Positions 1 to 11,285 of a stretch of 64,000 bases of DNA are shown here, one piece after another. A program made the position numbers and the translations under genes. The notes below the pieces were generated by a model that had not been told where the DNA came from, ran no database searches, and saw only the letters and a program-made list of their open reading frames with translations. The stretch's first letter is position 1; each line of letters opens with the position of its first letter. The DNA comes from Panicum virgatum (lineage: Eukaryota; Streptophyta; Magnoliopsida; Poales; Poaceae), in the NCBI RefSeq assembly GCF_016808335.1, contig NC_053149.1, forward strand, positions 28,765,339-28,829,338. The letters run 5' to 3'.

Positions 1-1313
1 ATCGTATTTATCCTCAGGGAAGCAATGGTTAAAGAAGTTGATAAATAGCCATCATGTAACTGCTAGCTAGTATACCGACTAGACTAATATGGGGCAAAAG
101 ATGAAATAAGAGTTTTGGATAAGTGACACACACAGGAGAACTCTGAGATAAGATAGCAAAGCAGACAAGCAAAGCTAGGAGGTCAACGAGAGAGGTCAAG
201 GTTCCTATTGACTTCTCCATTACTGTGATTCTACTCTAATTCACACCAAAGGGGTCTACTAAGCAAAGGTCAAACACAGCGATTACACCTTGGCACATCG
301 TGGCGACGGTACCTTTCCGATCCTCGAAAAGACTAGGAAGGGGTGATCGAGGTCAGGCCGCCAACAGCCCTACGAAAACACCAACCCAAACATGGTGGAA
401 TACAAAGGCCTAGTCAGAGCTGTCACCTCCGGGGCAACCACAACTATCCGTGGGGCTGGGCGCAACCTCAGGTAACCGATAGTATAGACACCACGTCTAC
501 ACTATCGATTACTACTCTGGCCACATATGACAACCAGAGCATTCGGTCGAACAGAGATCCTGTGCCAAAATATAAACACTACACTTAACCATGCTTAACT
601 AATGCACTAAGAATGAAATAGATAACCATGAAGACATTTTCAGTAAATAGAGAAGAATAAGATAAAGCACTTGAGTCTTACAAAGGGGCCGAGAAGCCGG
701 ACCTCCGAGGACTCTTCCGAAACCTTACACTACTCTCCCTAACTCCCAACTCCAACTAGTGCTACTCTACTACATCTTGGAATGGTGGTGTTGCTCCTTG
801 GTGGTGTGTGCTGTGAGGGGTGAGGGAGGCCCCCTTTTATAGCCCAAGAAGGTCGGTTCCCACCAGAATTAAATATGGAAACACTGGGCACCGCCTTTAG
901 GAGGATAAGGACGATCTTCCCGCCAAAGATGAGGCCGAACGGCGCCAACATGGGGTTGGCCAACCCTGTGGTTCAGCCGGCCCATGAGTGGCGCATCTCG
1001 CGCCGCCTTTCATCGTGGACACTGCCAGGTGGGCCCCCAACTTGTGTATGTCGGTGCCGGGGTTTTGTACGTCAGTTTTCTATGTCAAATGGGCCCATCT
1101 TGCAAGTGTAACGCATGATACAATGTTCTGTGGTTTCATCTGCATATTCTTTGTGTTTTCATCTTATTTCGGACTTGTGTCCCTGCAATCCAAGAATCAC
1201 CAAAACTCGTGGCATTCGTTAGTAATAACTCCTACTACTACTGTTGATGTTCTTTCTTCATATCTTTATGCAGGAGTTGACGGCCTAAATTTTGCACTTA
1301 AGGTCCGTCAACA
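1..1313 (-). repeat. 3' LTR of the non-autonomous element (truncated by window)
   Basis: This stretch aligns along its whole length with 5780-7091, with scattered substitutions of a few percent. It ends in GTCAACA at 1307-1313, matching the GTCAACA at 7085-7091. In element orientation this is the 3' LTR, because the purine tract abuts it at 1314. Short open frames on both strands are not conserved as proteins and are read as chance. Confidence 0.85.
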
Positions 1314-1327
1314 AGATCCCCCACACT
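1314..1327 (-). other. Polypurine tract of the non-autonomous LTR element
   Basis: Read on the minus strand this is a G-rich purine run (core GTGTGGGGGATCT) directly against the LTR edge. That is the usual place for the plus-strand primer of reverse transcription. Confidence 0.7.
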
Positions 1328-3705
1328 TAATCTTTGCTCGTCCTCCAGCAAAGTCATATGTAACAATGAAGCATGACTTCAAAAGATGTGATGCTAGCAT
1401 AAATGTTATTCCATGTCATTCCTCGTATCTGTGGATTTTTGAAGTGTCTACCATGTCGCCTTGAGCGGTTGAGAAGTCGAACGGCTTAGACACCTAGACA
1501 TCACTACCCAACTATGAAGCATACTTGGAGTTTTTATAATTTTTGCAAATGAAAACATAGCTCGAACTTCTCCTCAAATGGTACTCTCAAATCGCTCAAT
1601 GGTGTTTTCAACCTCACCAAGGCTTTTGATAATCTACCTTTCCTTTCCTTCCTACTCCTAAGGCTTCTTTTTGGTGGAGCTGTAGGTATGGAGGGTATGA
1701 AAACAAACTTGCTTCTCATATTTTTCTATGTCAAAAACCAGATCCAAAGGATAAACAAGTCATAAACCTTGATCAAGATGTGCAAGTGTGTGGTAATATA
1801 TTTTTGGTGGATCTCTCTTGTTTCTTTTTCTTTTTCTTTGGATAGGGGCTATTTTTTTCTCTTTTTCTCTCCTTTTTTTTGACATGCCTTGTGGGCATGT
1901 GGCATACCTTCTTTGGGTATGCATTTTTTATTTTGAACATGCCGAAGCATGTGGCATACCTTCTTTGGGTATGCATCTTTTATTCCTTTTTGCATAGCCC
2001 CACATCCTTTGTCTAACTTTACGAGAGAGATGTCATACGGTGACATGGAGTTTTTATTCGGTGGATATATGAGTGGATATATTGCTAACTTCTAGTGTAG
2101 AAGTGTAGCATGTGGTAGTGGATGTGTACGTGATCTTGATCATGGGTGTATGAAATGAATCTCACTAAGGGTCACAATAATTTGACAAAGCTCAATGAGT
2201 AAACAAGTTGCATATGTGGAAAGTTTATATCATAAAACATATTTGGCCTCCGTAGGAATTTTCACCAATCAGGAGAAGTAAGGCTATTGATTTTATGTTT
2301 TATCAAGAAAGGTAAATCTCCAAGAGCTTAGATAGTAAAGATAGGATTTCTTTAGTCTTACCATATCTCATTTCACAACAACTTAGTTGACATGTTTTCC
2401 TAATAGAGATATATTCACAGGTAACAAGTGTATGAACTAGGAATAAAGTTTATACTGGCCAATCATTATAAAGTCAAGTTCATAGTTTGGCAAGATTTTA
2501 TTTCATGTTGTAAGTTTGATTAACATGGGTGACACTTTTAGGCATAATCAAACTTGTAGGAGCAAAACATGGGTGAGAAAAAATGGAGTGAAAACCAGCG
2601 TGCCCGTGAGATGGCATAGTAGGGTCGGGTTCCCCCACACTTGATTTTTATGTCATTTGACACTAAAAACCAAGGGTGGATGTTAAAGCTTCTCCATAAC
2701 ATGAGTTGCTGCACCCATGATCCTAGATATCATTCGTCCTTCATTCCTGTAATTGTTAGTGGCAAAGAATACCCGAAGGGAACTTGTCTAGCACCAAGAT
2801 TAAGTTTATTATTATGGGAGATAAGGGAGGTCATTGTTTTATTCTAAAATGGTTTATTACTTTTTTGTTTTATTATCATTTTTTTATTTTGAAGGGATGA
2901 ATATTTTTTTTCAAATATATTGATGCATTTCCAAAAAGATTTGAAGTTAAGAATGCATCAGAAGTTTGATAACTACCGATTTACCTTCGGCAAGGGCTTA
3001 CCATTTTAAGTCCATTGAGCAAGACTTCTCCGTTTGGATTTAGCTTGAATGCTCATTATCCAATCTAGGAGATGAGGATCTGAATCATTGCACTTCTTGC
3101 TTCTGTCATGCCATCATGATTTTTTTATGTGGTTTTTGGCTTGGCGGGTGCATGATATTTTTTTCCTTTTTTTATTTTTTTTTGTTTTTGATCAAGGTTT
3201 CTTTCAAAGCTCACCAAATGATTTTTTTTCTACCTCCATTTGAATTCATCTCAAAATACTTACCCTTATGGTTTTGAGAAAATCCTGCAGGGGTTAGTCC
3301 AGGCATGCATCCAAAGTCTATACTAGCAGCATTGGTTCAGTTAATCAAATTAAACTCCATGTCCAATTTGAATAAGGTAGGCTTTTAACCCAAGCACCAT
3401 GCTTAATTTAAAAGCCTATGGAAGTATGTGTAGTACTCCCAAACCGAAGCACACTAGAATGGAAAAAGGTAGCATGAAAATGATAAATTTGAGATTGATT
3501 CAAATGGATGTGCGAACATTGAATGATGGATTAGAGAACCATTTTTTTATATGCAAAACAATGCAAACGGGTGAATGAATGTATTTAAACAAACATGCAA
3601 TGGTTTCAGAAAAAGGAATTAAATGAGTGATGAGATGCATGAAGATCTAGGCTTCAGCTTTTGCTTGTAGCATCGACCATCAAGCGAAAACACCATACCG
3701 ACTGG
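1328..3705 (-). other. Internal non-coding region of the LTR element
   Basis: There is no recognisable gag or pol. The stretch is AT- and T-rich. A 29-bp motif with core GGCATACCTTCTTTGGG occurs twice, around 1896-1925 and 1948-1976. A second purine-tract-like sequence nearly identical to the terminal one lies at about 2629-2644. Nothing else is recognised. Confidence 0.6.
1893..1977. repeat. Short direct repeat pair in the internal region
   Basis: Two near-identical copies of a sequence containing CATGTGGCATACC and TTTGGGTATGCAT lie about 51 bp apart. The intervening bases also hold the inverted pair GACATGCC/GGGCATGT. The function is unknown. Confidence 0.7.
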
Positions 3706-5124
3706 TGTTGACGCTCCTTAGCACCCCCGATTTGTATACCACAAGCGCACGGTTCTTGTAGCTTTTCCCTTAGAGTATTCCCCCAAGGTTTATCAATCCA
3801 CGGAACCAAAGATACAAGAAACAATCTACTAGCATAGAGATTCCTTTGTGTTGAGATGGTGAAAAACGAATCTAATCTACTAAAAACGACAAACACCGAA
3901 GGTAGCAAGAGAAAGTTAGAGATAACCAATCTAGATCACCTAGATCATGCATATGTTGTAGTTCCAGCTAGATGTAGTGAAGTAAGATAGATGTGAGTAT
4001 CAATGAAAAGCATTTTTAAACTCAAAATCTCCAATCCGATCCCTCAATACCCCACATACTCAGTGGCAACGCCCTGTCACGATGCCCCCCTTTGGACGAA
4101 AGTACCCTGAAGCAAGTCGAACCCCCTTTGGTAGTTCCGCCATGAACCTCTAGCCACCATGACTACAAGATCATGCTAAGCGATCTATCTCGACAATAGA
4201 TCTAGGATGAAGCAAACCCAAATAAAAGAACGAAATCAAAAGAGAGAACATGGTCGCTAAACATTCGGAATCACAAATAACTTCACCATGAATGATTGTA
4301 CATCACAAGATCACAACCGGGGCCCTACCTTGATCTTGATGATCCTAGCTCCAGAACTCCGACGTGGTCTTCCTTGCAAGGTTCCCACGTCAGCTAGGGC
4401 AAACCCTAGACAACTAGCACGACCCTCGGCTCTCCGAGAGGTGTCACTCTATCTTCTCTGCTCCTTGGCGTCGTCTCCCGAATTGATCTCCTCGTGAACC
4501 TTGGGGAGGGGTCTTTAAATAGCCTCAGGAAACCCTAGGTCAAAGGGGAGGCCGAACCGCCACAAAAATGGGCTGGGCCGGCCGGCTCAATGGACCCAGG
4601 CCGGCCGGCCTGGCCCATTTCTTCGCCGCCTCATGTCCTCCTTTCTCCCCAAGTCTCCTGGAGTCTTCTAGAGTTTATGCCTTTCACGATTGCACCCCAT
4701 TAGACGTCGTTATCTTCGAGATTTCTTCGAGGAAAAGGATAGGATGGAAAATCCTTCCTTAAATCTCTCTTTGCTTTGCTTAGCCCCGAAGTATCTTGAT
4801 CTTATCTTGTGGGCTTTGTCCTTTGGGCTTCATTGGAGGGTGGATGTGCACGAACGGGCCTCTAATCATCATTGCCTTCGGTCCTTTGTTCGGGCTTTGG
4901 CCTTCATCTTTCTTCGTGTCATCGCGTGATCGTGGGCCTCGTCATTTCATGCTCTAAAATTGGTCAAAAAACTGCAAAAACGAAGTACCTCCAAAATATA
5001 TGTGCAAACGCGAAAACGACCAATAATTGGGCCGAGGTTAGGATGATTAGTGATTTTGATATTAAATTCATGCCATTACCAAAGTTAAACAGGGGATAAA
5101 ATGGATACTTAAGGAGCGCCAACA
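3706..5124 (-). mobile_element. Solo LTR with perfect 5-bp target duplication
   Basis: The 1419-bp unit starts TGTTGACGCTCCTTA and ends TAAGGAGCGCCAACA, so its ends are inverted repeats of the TG...CA type. It is flanked by ACTGG at 3701-3705 and again at 5125-5129. Its first part resembles the host element's LTR (shared words such as AAGCGCACGG, TGTAGCTTT and AGAGTATT), in the same orientation, so the two families are related. No internal region or second LTR is present. It is therefore best read as the product of LTR-LTR recombination. Confidence 0.88.
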
Positions 5125-5672
5125 ACTGGCATAGCCAACATATGATGCCGAGATGGTCCCGTTTAACATTAGTCTACTACGAAGCTAGACTAGGAGCATC
5201 GAATAGATAGATAACAATAAAATTGTCATCTACCTAGACTAGGCATGGCGCCCGAAAACAGCTCAAAGACTAGGAGCCACCCGAGGAAGCACTAGATATA
5301 TGATGAATTAAAAACATGCAGTGGTGAAAATAAACTTGGGAATCAAATGTTTTTTTTGGATTGGTTCTCTTACCTTGATCGATTCATCACTCACAATTTA
5401 TGATTGAATTGTGAGAGAGTCAATGTAGTCATTCCGTCACATATGATGGTCTTATTTTCTCATGACGGCGATCTTCTCTCCACCTACATAGAGTTAGTGT
5501 GTATACATATGTACCCATCTATGAGATGGCGGGTGGTGGTTTGATCATTCATGAAAGATTAGGCACCCTGGGCTCATAAAGATATTCTCTTTTTTTATAT
5601 GTCCACAAAAGCTAGTGGTAAACTAGGCTAGCGCATATCAAGGTAAATATCAAAATATTTATGTCAACTGCT
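5125..5672 (-). other. Leader region of the non-autonomous LTR element
   Basis: This is the stretch between the nested solo LTR and the primer-binding site. I see no coding sequence and no strong repeat. Confidence 0.5.
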
Positions 5673-5690
5673 TCCCCAGCAACGGCGCCA
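5673..5690 (-). other. Primer-binding site, tRNA-Asp type
   Basis: On the minus strand these 18 bases read TGGCGCCGTTGCTGGGGA, which differs at one place from the usual plant TGGCGCCGTTGCCGGGGA. They start 8 bases from the LTR edge at 5699. This fixes the element's orientation. Confidence 0.85.
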
Positions 5691-5698
5691 GAAAGCTT

Positions 5699-7091
5699 GT
5701 TGGCATTTGTTAACGCAAACAGATAAACCCGCAGGCGCACGGATGCCGCTGTAGCTTTCACCCAAGAGTATTTCAGGGTATCGTATTTATCCTCAGGGAA
5801 GCAATGGTTAAAGAAGTTGATAAATAGCCATCACGTAACTGCTAGCTAGTATACCGACTAGACTAATATGGCCCAAAAGATGGAATAAGAGTTTTGGATA
5901 AGTGACACACACAGGAGAACTCCGAGATAAGATAGCAGAGCAGACAAGCAAAGCTAGGAGGTCAACGAGAGAGGTCAAGGTTCCTATTGACTTCTCCATT
6001 ATTGTGGTTATACTCTAATTCACACCAAAGGGGTCAACTAAGCAAAGGTCAAACACAGCGATTACACCTTGGCACATTAGGACGACGGTACCTTTCCGAT
6101 CCTCGAAAATAATGGGAAGGGGTGATCGGGGTCAGGCAGCCAATAGACCTACGAAAACACCAACCCGAACATGGTGGAATACAAAGGCCTGGTCGGAGCT
6201 GTCACCTCCTTGGCTACCACAACTATCCGTGGGGTTGGACGCAACCTCAGGTAACCGATAGTATAGACACCACGTCTACACTAACGATTACTACTTTGGC
6301 CACATATGACAACCAGAGCATTCGGTCGAACAGAGATCCCGTACCAAAATATAAACACTACACTTAACCATGCTTAACTAACGCACTAAGAATGAAATAG
6401 ATAACCATGAAGACATTTCAGTAAATAGAGAAGAATAAGATAAAGCACTTAAGTCTTACAAAGGGGTCGATAAGCTAGACCTCCGAGGACTCTTCCGAAA
6501 CCTTGCACTACTCTACCTAACTCCCAACTCCAACTAGTACTACTCCACTACATCTTGGAATGGTGCTGTTGCTCCTTGGTGGTGTGTGTTGTGAGGGGTG
6601 AGGGAGGCCCCCTTTTATAGCCCAAGAAGGTCAGTTCTCACCAGAATTAAATATGGAAACACTAGACACAGCCATCAGGAGGATAAGGTCGATCTTCCCG
6701 CCAAAGATGAGGCCGAACAGCGCCAACATGGGGCCGGCCGACCCTATGGTTTGGCCGGCCCATGAGGGGCGCATTTCGCGCCGCCTTTCATCCTGGACAC
6801 TACCAGGTGGGCCCCCAACTTGTGTATGTCGGTGCCGGGGCTTTGTATGTCAGTTTTCTATGTCAAATGGGCCCATCTGGCAAGTGTAACGCAGGATGCA
6901 ATCTTCTATGGTTTCATCTGCGTATTCTTCGTGTTTTCATCTTATTTCCGACTTGTGTCCCTGCAATCCAAGAATCACCAAAACTCGTGGAATTTGTTAG
7001 TAATAATTCCTACCACTACTGTTGATGTTCATTCTTCATGTCTTTATGCAGGAGTTGACGGCATAAATTTTGCACTTAAGGACCGTCAACA
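5699..7091 (-). repeat. 5' LTR of the non-autonomous element
   Basis: The 1393-bp LTR begins TGTTGGC and ends GTCAACA in plus coordinates, so the termini are inverted repeats. It is a full-length copy of the repeat at 1-1313. The element has inserted into an exon of the Ulp1-like pseudogene that follows at 7092. Confidence 0.88.
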
Positions 7092-7757
7092 ACTATCTGA
7101 AGCAATTTGAAACAAAGGAGGTCAAAGATGAGGAACGCAGAAGATTTCACGAACTAACCATAAAGAGGGTTACGGCCTACATAGCGCTTATGATGGAACA
7201 GTGGAAAGACATGGATTCCATATATGCACCATACCACGTCCAGTAAGTCTAATACCAATTATTTGGTTAACCATTACTCCGATATCCATGCCTACAAATT
7301 GTACATTATTTTTTTATTTTGCAGAGGTCACTGGATTGCATTTGAACTAAAGCCAAAGCTTGCAAGATTCATCGTATATGACTCCTTGGACTGTCACACC
7401 GACAGATACCAAGAATTCATAGACCTTATTCAATTGTGAGTGAATTTCTTATCTTTCCTATGCACATCTGTCTCTTGTGTCTCTAGAGAAATATGCCTAT
7501 ATAAATCAACTTTACGGATAGATGTTTGAACATTATTTTTTACTTTAACTACAAATTGCTTAATTTTATCATGTATTCAATAATTGCAGCTTGACCAGGA
7601 GAAAAACGGATGCCGGCTCCATGAGAGACAACTTCTACATGTAGTCGATGATTTGTGCCGTTTCATTCTACACGAAGTGGTGAACGTGAAAGGCAAATTT
7701 TTTAACAAAACACAAGACTTAGCAACGAATGATAAATACCTTTCACTTTGTGAGTAG
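7092..7757 (+). pseudogene. Remnant of a CACTA-associated Ulp1-like (C48) protease gene
   Basis: Three exon-like pieces read on the plus strand. Piece a runs to 7242 and ends at a GT donor. Piece b is 7325-7435, after a TTTTGCAG acceptor, and piece c is 7590-7757. Splicing a to b keeps the frame and gives the motif GHWIAFEL followed by VYDSLD, which carries the His and Asp of Ulp1-like cysteine proteases. Piece c encodes DLCRFILHEV followed by a stop, like the tail of Ulp1-like proteins encoded by plant CACTA elements. Pieces b and c do not join in frame, and the exon with the catalytic Cys is absent. The 5' part is cut off by the LTR element ending at 7091. It is non-functional. The assignment rests on remembered family motifs. 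Confidence 0.7.
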
Positions 7758-8522
7758 CACAATCAAGGGCACGGTTAACGTTAATGTAGGGTCCCAGGGG
7801 AATGATGGAAAAACATGTATAATTGGTGAATTGTAATGATGTACTATATTGATATTTACACTACAAAATATCTGTTGATCCATAATGATTAAATTTCGTC
7901 ACAGATCACTAAAAAACCATCATAAAACAGTATCTATAACGATCTCAAATTACGTCATGTATTGAGCGTCATAGATTACACCTTGTGACGTTTCTTAAAA
8001 TTTCGTCACGAATTGCTTTCCATGATGTTTTGAAACCGTCATAAAATGTCTCTGGGCCCTCGAAGCCCAACCCAAGCCCATTTTCTATGACGAAAACAAC
8101 GTCACAAACAATATAATTTTCGTCACAGATTCAATTGTCATGTCACACATTGATGATGTGTCCACTGACGTGTCCGATGACATGTCAACTATGTGGTTTG
8201 CGATAATGATGCGTCTGCTGACGTGTCCAATGACATGCACCAAATAATACAATTACACAGGTTTCATTTATGGCCCAATTCAAATCCAGTTAACTATAGG
8301 TCAGGCCATGTGACATGCAATACAATTTCACGGGTCTTTTTACAAATTTGATACAAATCATATGTACATACCCATTAACTATCAGCATACACAATTAATT
8401 TACACATTACACATGAATTTCATTTTGACGATTTAACTTTACAGTCTGACACTTTCATCGCTGTATAGTCCATAGACAATCTCTAGCTTCAAGTCTTCAA
8501 CCCTCATGCTTCAGCAGGATGA

Positions 8523-8545
8523 CACTACAAGAAATAAAACTAATA
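8523..8545 (+). other. Internal CACTA-like terminus
   Basis: The sequence CACTACAAGAAATAAAAC inside the larger CACTA element looks like the end of another CACTA element. I did not find its partner end, so it may be a fragment or a duplicated terminus. Confidence 0.4.
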
Positions 8546-8872
8546 GCAGGTCAAATTACTAAATTACCAAGGAACATTCATGCTTAAATTAGATAGCAGG
8601 TCTATCCATACAGATTAGTAGTAAAAGGTACTATGGAGAAAAGTGGTCATTTGGTGATAACTTACCCACAGGCCACAGGGGTGCAGATTGATTCACTACA
8701 AACCGATTCACCGCAAATTGATTCAACAACTCATACAGGGATACCCAAGTGCTTCCCTGCTAGCAATCATTTCACCAATTTTTATGGCTCATGCATCTTC
8801 ACTTATAAGCCTGAAAACCATCATGATATCATAAGCAATATTTAAATTGGAAGAATGACTATAGCTCTGTTT

Positions 8873-9020
8873 TCAAGGCGTCGCCTAGGCAAAAAAGGCG
8901 GTTCCCCATCGCCTTGCTTAAGGCTCGCCTTAGCCCGCCTTAGTCCGCCTAGGCGTCGCCTAGGCGACTGAGCGGCTCCCCATCGCCTCGCCTCGCCTTA
9001 CCGCTTTAAAAACCTTGGAC
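8873..9020. repeat. Short GCC-rich imperfect repeat block
   Basis: Motifs such as GGCGTCGCCTAGGC, CCCATCGCCT and GCCTTAG recur several times in direct and inverted form between A/T-rich edges. This looks like a small dispersed foldback or MITE-like sequence. The class is not determined. Confidence 0.5.
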
Positions 9021-9426
9021 TATAGTTGAACAATAAAAAGAAAAATCATCTCACCAGTTAGGGATCAGAATTTTACAAGTGGGCAAGGATGGACACTTCA
9101 GTTATTTTTGCCAAAAAGATAGATGCTGCAAAAACAACTTCAAATGTTCAGACAAGACAGCGTTTATGCTAGAGCAAATTGAAACATTCTTCCACTAGTA
9201 AGGCAAAAACTGAAATTTACAGATTCAATCATGTGTTGTAATTTGTAATAGGCATTACATCTATCGGATTTAATCCAGCAAATTGGCAGTTGGCACAATG
9301 TGATTAACAGATATTTCATCGAATACTTCAAGTGCAAGATGCAAAAAGCTACTTCTCATATTTAGGCAGAAAACAATGACTCAATCTCCAAAAGCACGCA
9401 CCAAAGGGGGATAAGCAGGCCCTTAC

Positions 9427-9511
9427 CTTGGGTGCTAGAAAAGTCGGCCACACTCATGGGTGCTCCGATGGTCTAAAACCTAATCGATTTGGGGGACATC
9501 AGTAAACAAAT

Positions 9512-9572
<61 letters not shown>

Positions 9573-9820
9573 TTTGATGGCACTGGTTCCATTTCTAAAT
9601 CATATGGAAGGGAGGCAGATCTCACCTGCGGCGGCTCGATGGCACGGGGGCCGGGGAAGGAGAGACCGGGTAGTCAGCGATGAGGCGCGTGTAGATGGGG
9701 AGGTGCGTGTAGATCTGAGGTGGAAGGGAGTGGTTCTCGGAGGGGAGTGGAGGCGCCAGCGCGGCGGTGCGGAAGGGATGAGGAAGCTTAGGGTTTGTGG
9801 AACTTGGGCATCTTTTATAC
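9427..9820 (-). pseudogene. Captured host-gene 5' end (promoter, exon 1, short exon 2) inside the CACTA element
   Basis: Read on the minus strand the order is as follows. Two site-II-like TGGGCC/GGCCCA motifs lie at 9873-9889 and a TATA box (TATAAAAG) at about 9812-9819. A telo-box AAACCCTAA follows at 9788-9796, then a C-rich leader, then a splice donor (CGCAG|GTGAG) at 9624-9626. A (CT)n run lies in the putative intron. A possible second exon (9427-9479) holds an ATG and a short open frame (MSVADFSSTQ) before a GTAAGG donor. Site II plus telo-box is typical of plant ribosomal and translation-related promoters. I do not recognise the protein. The exon reading is inference; the promoter motifs are seen directly. 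Confidence 0.5.
9514..9567. repeat. (GA)n microsatellite
   Basis: About 27 uninterrupted GA units lie inside the putative intron of the captured gene. Arg-Glu-rich frames across it are an artefact of the repeat. Confidence 0.97.
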
Positions 9821-10980
9821 CATGTGAGTGCGATCCTAGCCGTTGGATCAAGTATGGATGGTCAGAAATTATTGGGCCGGGTAGGCCCAGACAAAAACGC
9901 TCCATGTTTATCTCAGTTTAATGTTTTTCTTTTTTCTTTTTCCATTTAAAGCACTATTGTGAACAAACTTGCAAAACAAAATGTCTTGAATACCGAATAC
10001 ACTTTGGAAATGTAATAGAAAATATCAAAGTTGTTTTGCAGGAGTTTCAAGATTTTATAATAGATTTAATATTTTTTATCATTTAAATAAATTTTTACGT
10101 GTTTATCGAAAGTAATTTAAGTTGAACAATGTATAAGTCCAAAAAGATTCAGAAAATATACAGAAAATATATTTAGTATCATATATTCCATTCTAGTCCA
10201 TATCCTAGAATTGGATGAAAAATTCAATTGCCTTCTTGAAATAATTCAATTTTTTTCTCTAAGTTACCATATAATAATTACAGTAATATCTAAATCTAGT
10301 CAGAAAATTCTATAAATTGATATAACAATATATTTTTAGTTTATTAGCTTGCCATAAAAAACTTAAATAGTTTAAGTAAAGTATGAACATACACTGTACA
10401 TAAAAGAATACATCTCTCTCATAGTTTCTTATAACTTAAGTCAAACTTTGAGATTTGAACATGTCATAACATGTTCAAACTTGTACACACCTCAAATTTG
10501 GCCACCACCTTATGTTGACCATAGCATTGAAAAATATCAAGTTACCTTAGCAATTGTTATGCGAAAACATGCTTTTCAGTTCTCTATTTCGTTGGAATAA
10601 ACATGTTATACAAAAACAATCAAGATATTGCAATGAACATACCATGCAAAGCCGCTAAATAAAAGATCCAAATTTTAGAAAAATTTAGAAAGAAAAACTG
10701 TCAAATTTGGAGTTTTTATGAGAGATAAATATTGATTACAAAATTTAATTCTGGATTAAAAAGGAAAAAGATGAATCACACACATGTTCTTAATCACAGG
10801 GCCACACGTTACAAGATTATTATATAAAAGTCATTATTACCCACAATGGCACAAACCAAGACTTTTCTCTTTTTATCCAAATTAAAACAAGGGACGCTCT
10901 CTACACAAAAGGAGATACTGAATGACCACAAGCGATCAGATATAATAAGGTAACGTTATGAATAAGAGCACAAACAACAA

Positions 10981-11050
10981 GGGCGCAACGCAGTGGTAGG
11001 GTGTTTGATTCTCAACTCCAAGACGCAGGTTCGATTCTCTTCTTTGCCTC
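10981..11050 (+). repeat. tRNA-like (SINE-type) segment
   Basis: It contains an A-box-like GCAGTGGTAGGGTG and a B-box-like GGTTCGATTC about 32 bases further on, followed by a T-rich stretch. The acceptor, anticodon and T stems do not pair well, so it is not a functional tRNA. It is most likely the head of an old tRNA-derived SINE. Confidence 0.45.
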
Positions 11051-11051
11051 T

Positions 11052-11285
11052 TTTTATTTTTAGCTCCAAAACATGAGGAGCTGCACCTGCACATGCCAAC
11101 ACGGAGAGAGGGAGAGATGATGCCGCCAACACGGAGAGAGGGAGAGATGAGGCCCTAGAGACAGGGAAAAATCAGCTTTTTTTATTTTTAGCTCCAAAAC
11201 ATGAGGAGCTGCACCAACGCATGCCAACAGGGAGAGAGGGAGAGATGAGGCCCTAGAGACAAGGGAAAAATGAGCTGAGCCTTTT
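11052..11285. repeat. Direct repeat of about 125 bp
   Basis: Two copies of a block starting AGCTCCAAAACATGAGG and ending near GACA(A)GGGAAAAAT lie back to back. The first copy has a further internal duplication of the CAACACGGAGAGAGGGAG motif. It lies inside the CACTA element. Confidence 0.8.

Larger units (their letters stand above)
1..7091 (-). mobile_element. Non-autonomous LTR retrotransposon, cut off by the window start
   Basis: Two long direct repeats (1-1313 and 5699-7091) of about 1.4 kb flank an internal region without any long reading frame. A tRNA-Asp-type primer site lies next to the right repeat and a purine tract next to the left one, so the element is read on the minus strand. 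With the nested solo LTR removed, the internal part is only about 2.9 kb and shows no gag or pol. It therefore resembles a LARD-type element that needs proteins from a partner. The primer-site type is shared with Athila/Tat-like gypsy families, but the lineage is not proven. Window base 1 corresponds to 5780 in the right LTR, so about 81 bp of the left LTR lie outside the window and the target duplication cannot be checked. Confidence 0.85.

Noticed and set aside
343..588. 81-codon frame repeated at 6122-6367
   Set aside because: Its duplication is due to the LTR pair. Substitutions change the protein freely and there is no motif.
1893..1977. CRISPR-like or regulatory repeat array
   Set aside because: Only two repeat copies, in a plant transposon context.
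9489..9683. Arg/Glu-repeat protein
   Set aside because: The frame is produced by the (GA)n microsatellite.
10981..11050. A functional tRNA gene
   Set aside because: A and B boxes are visible, but acceptor and T stems do not pair.
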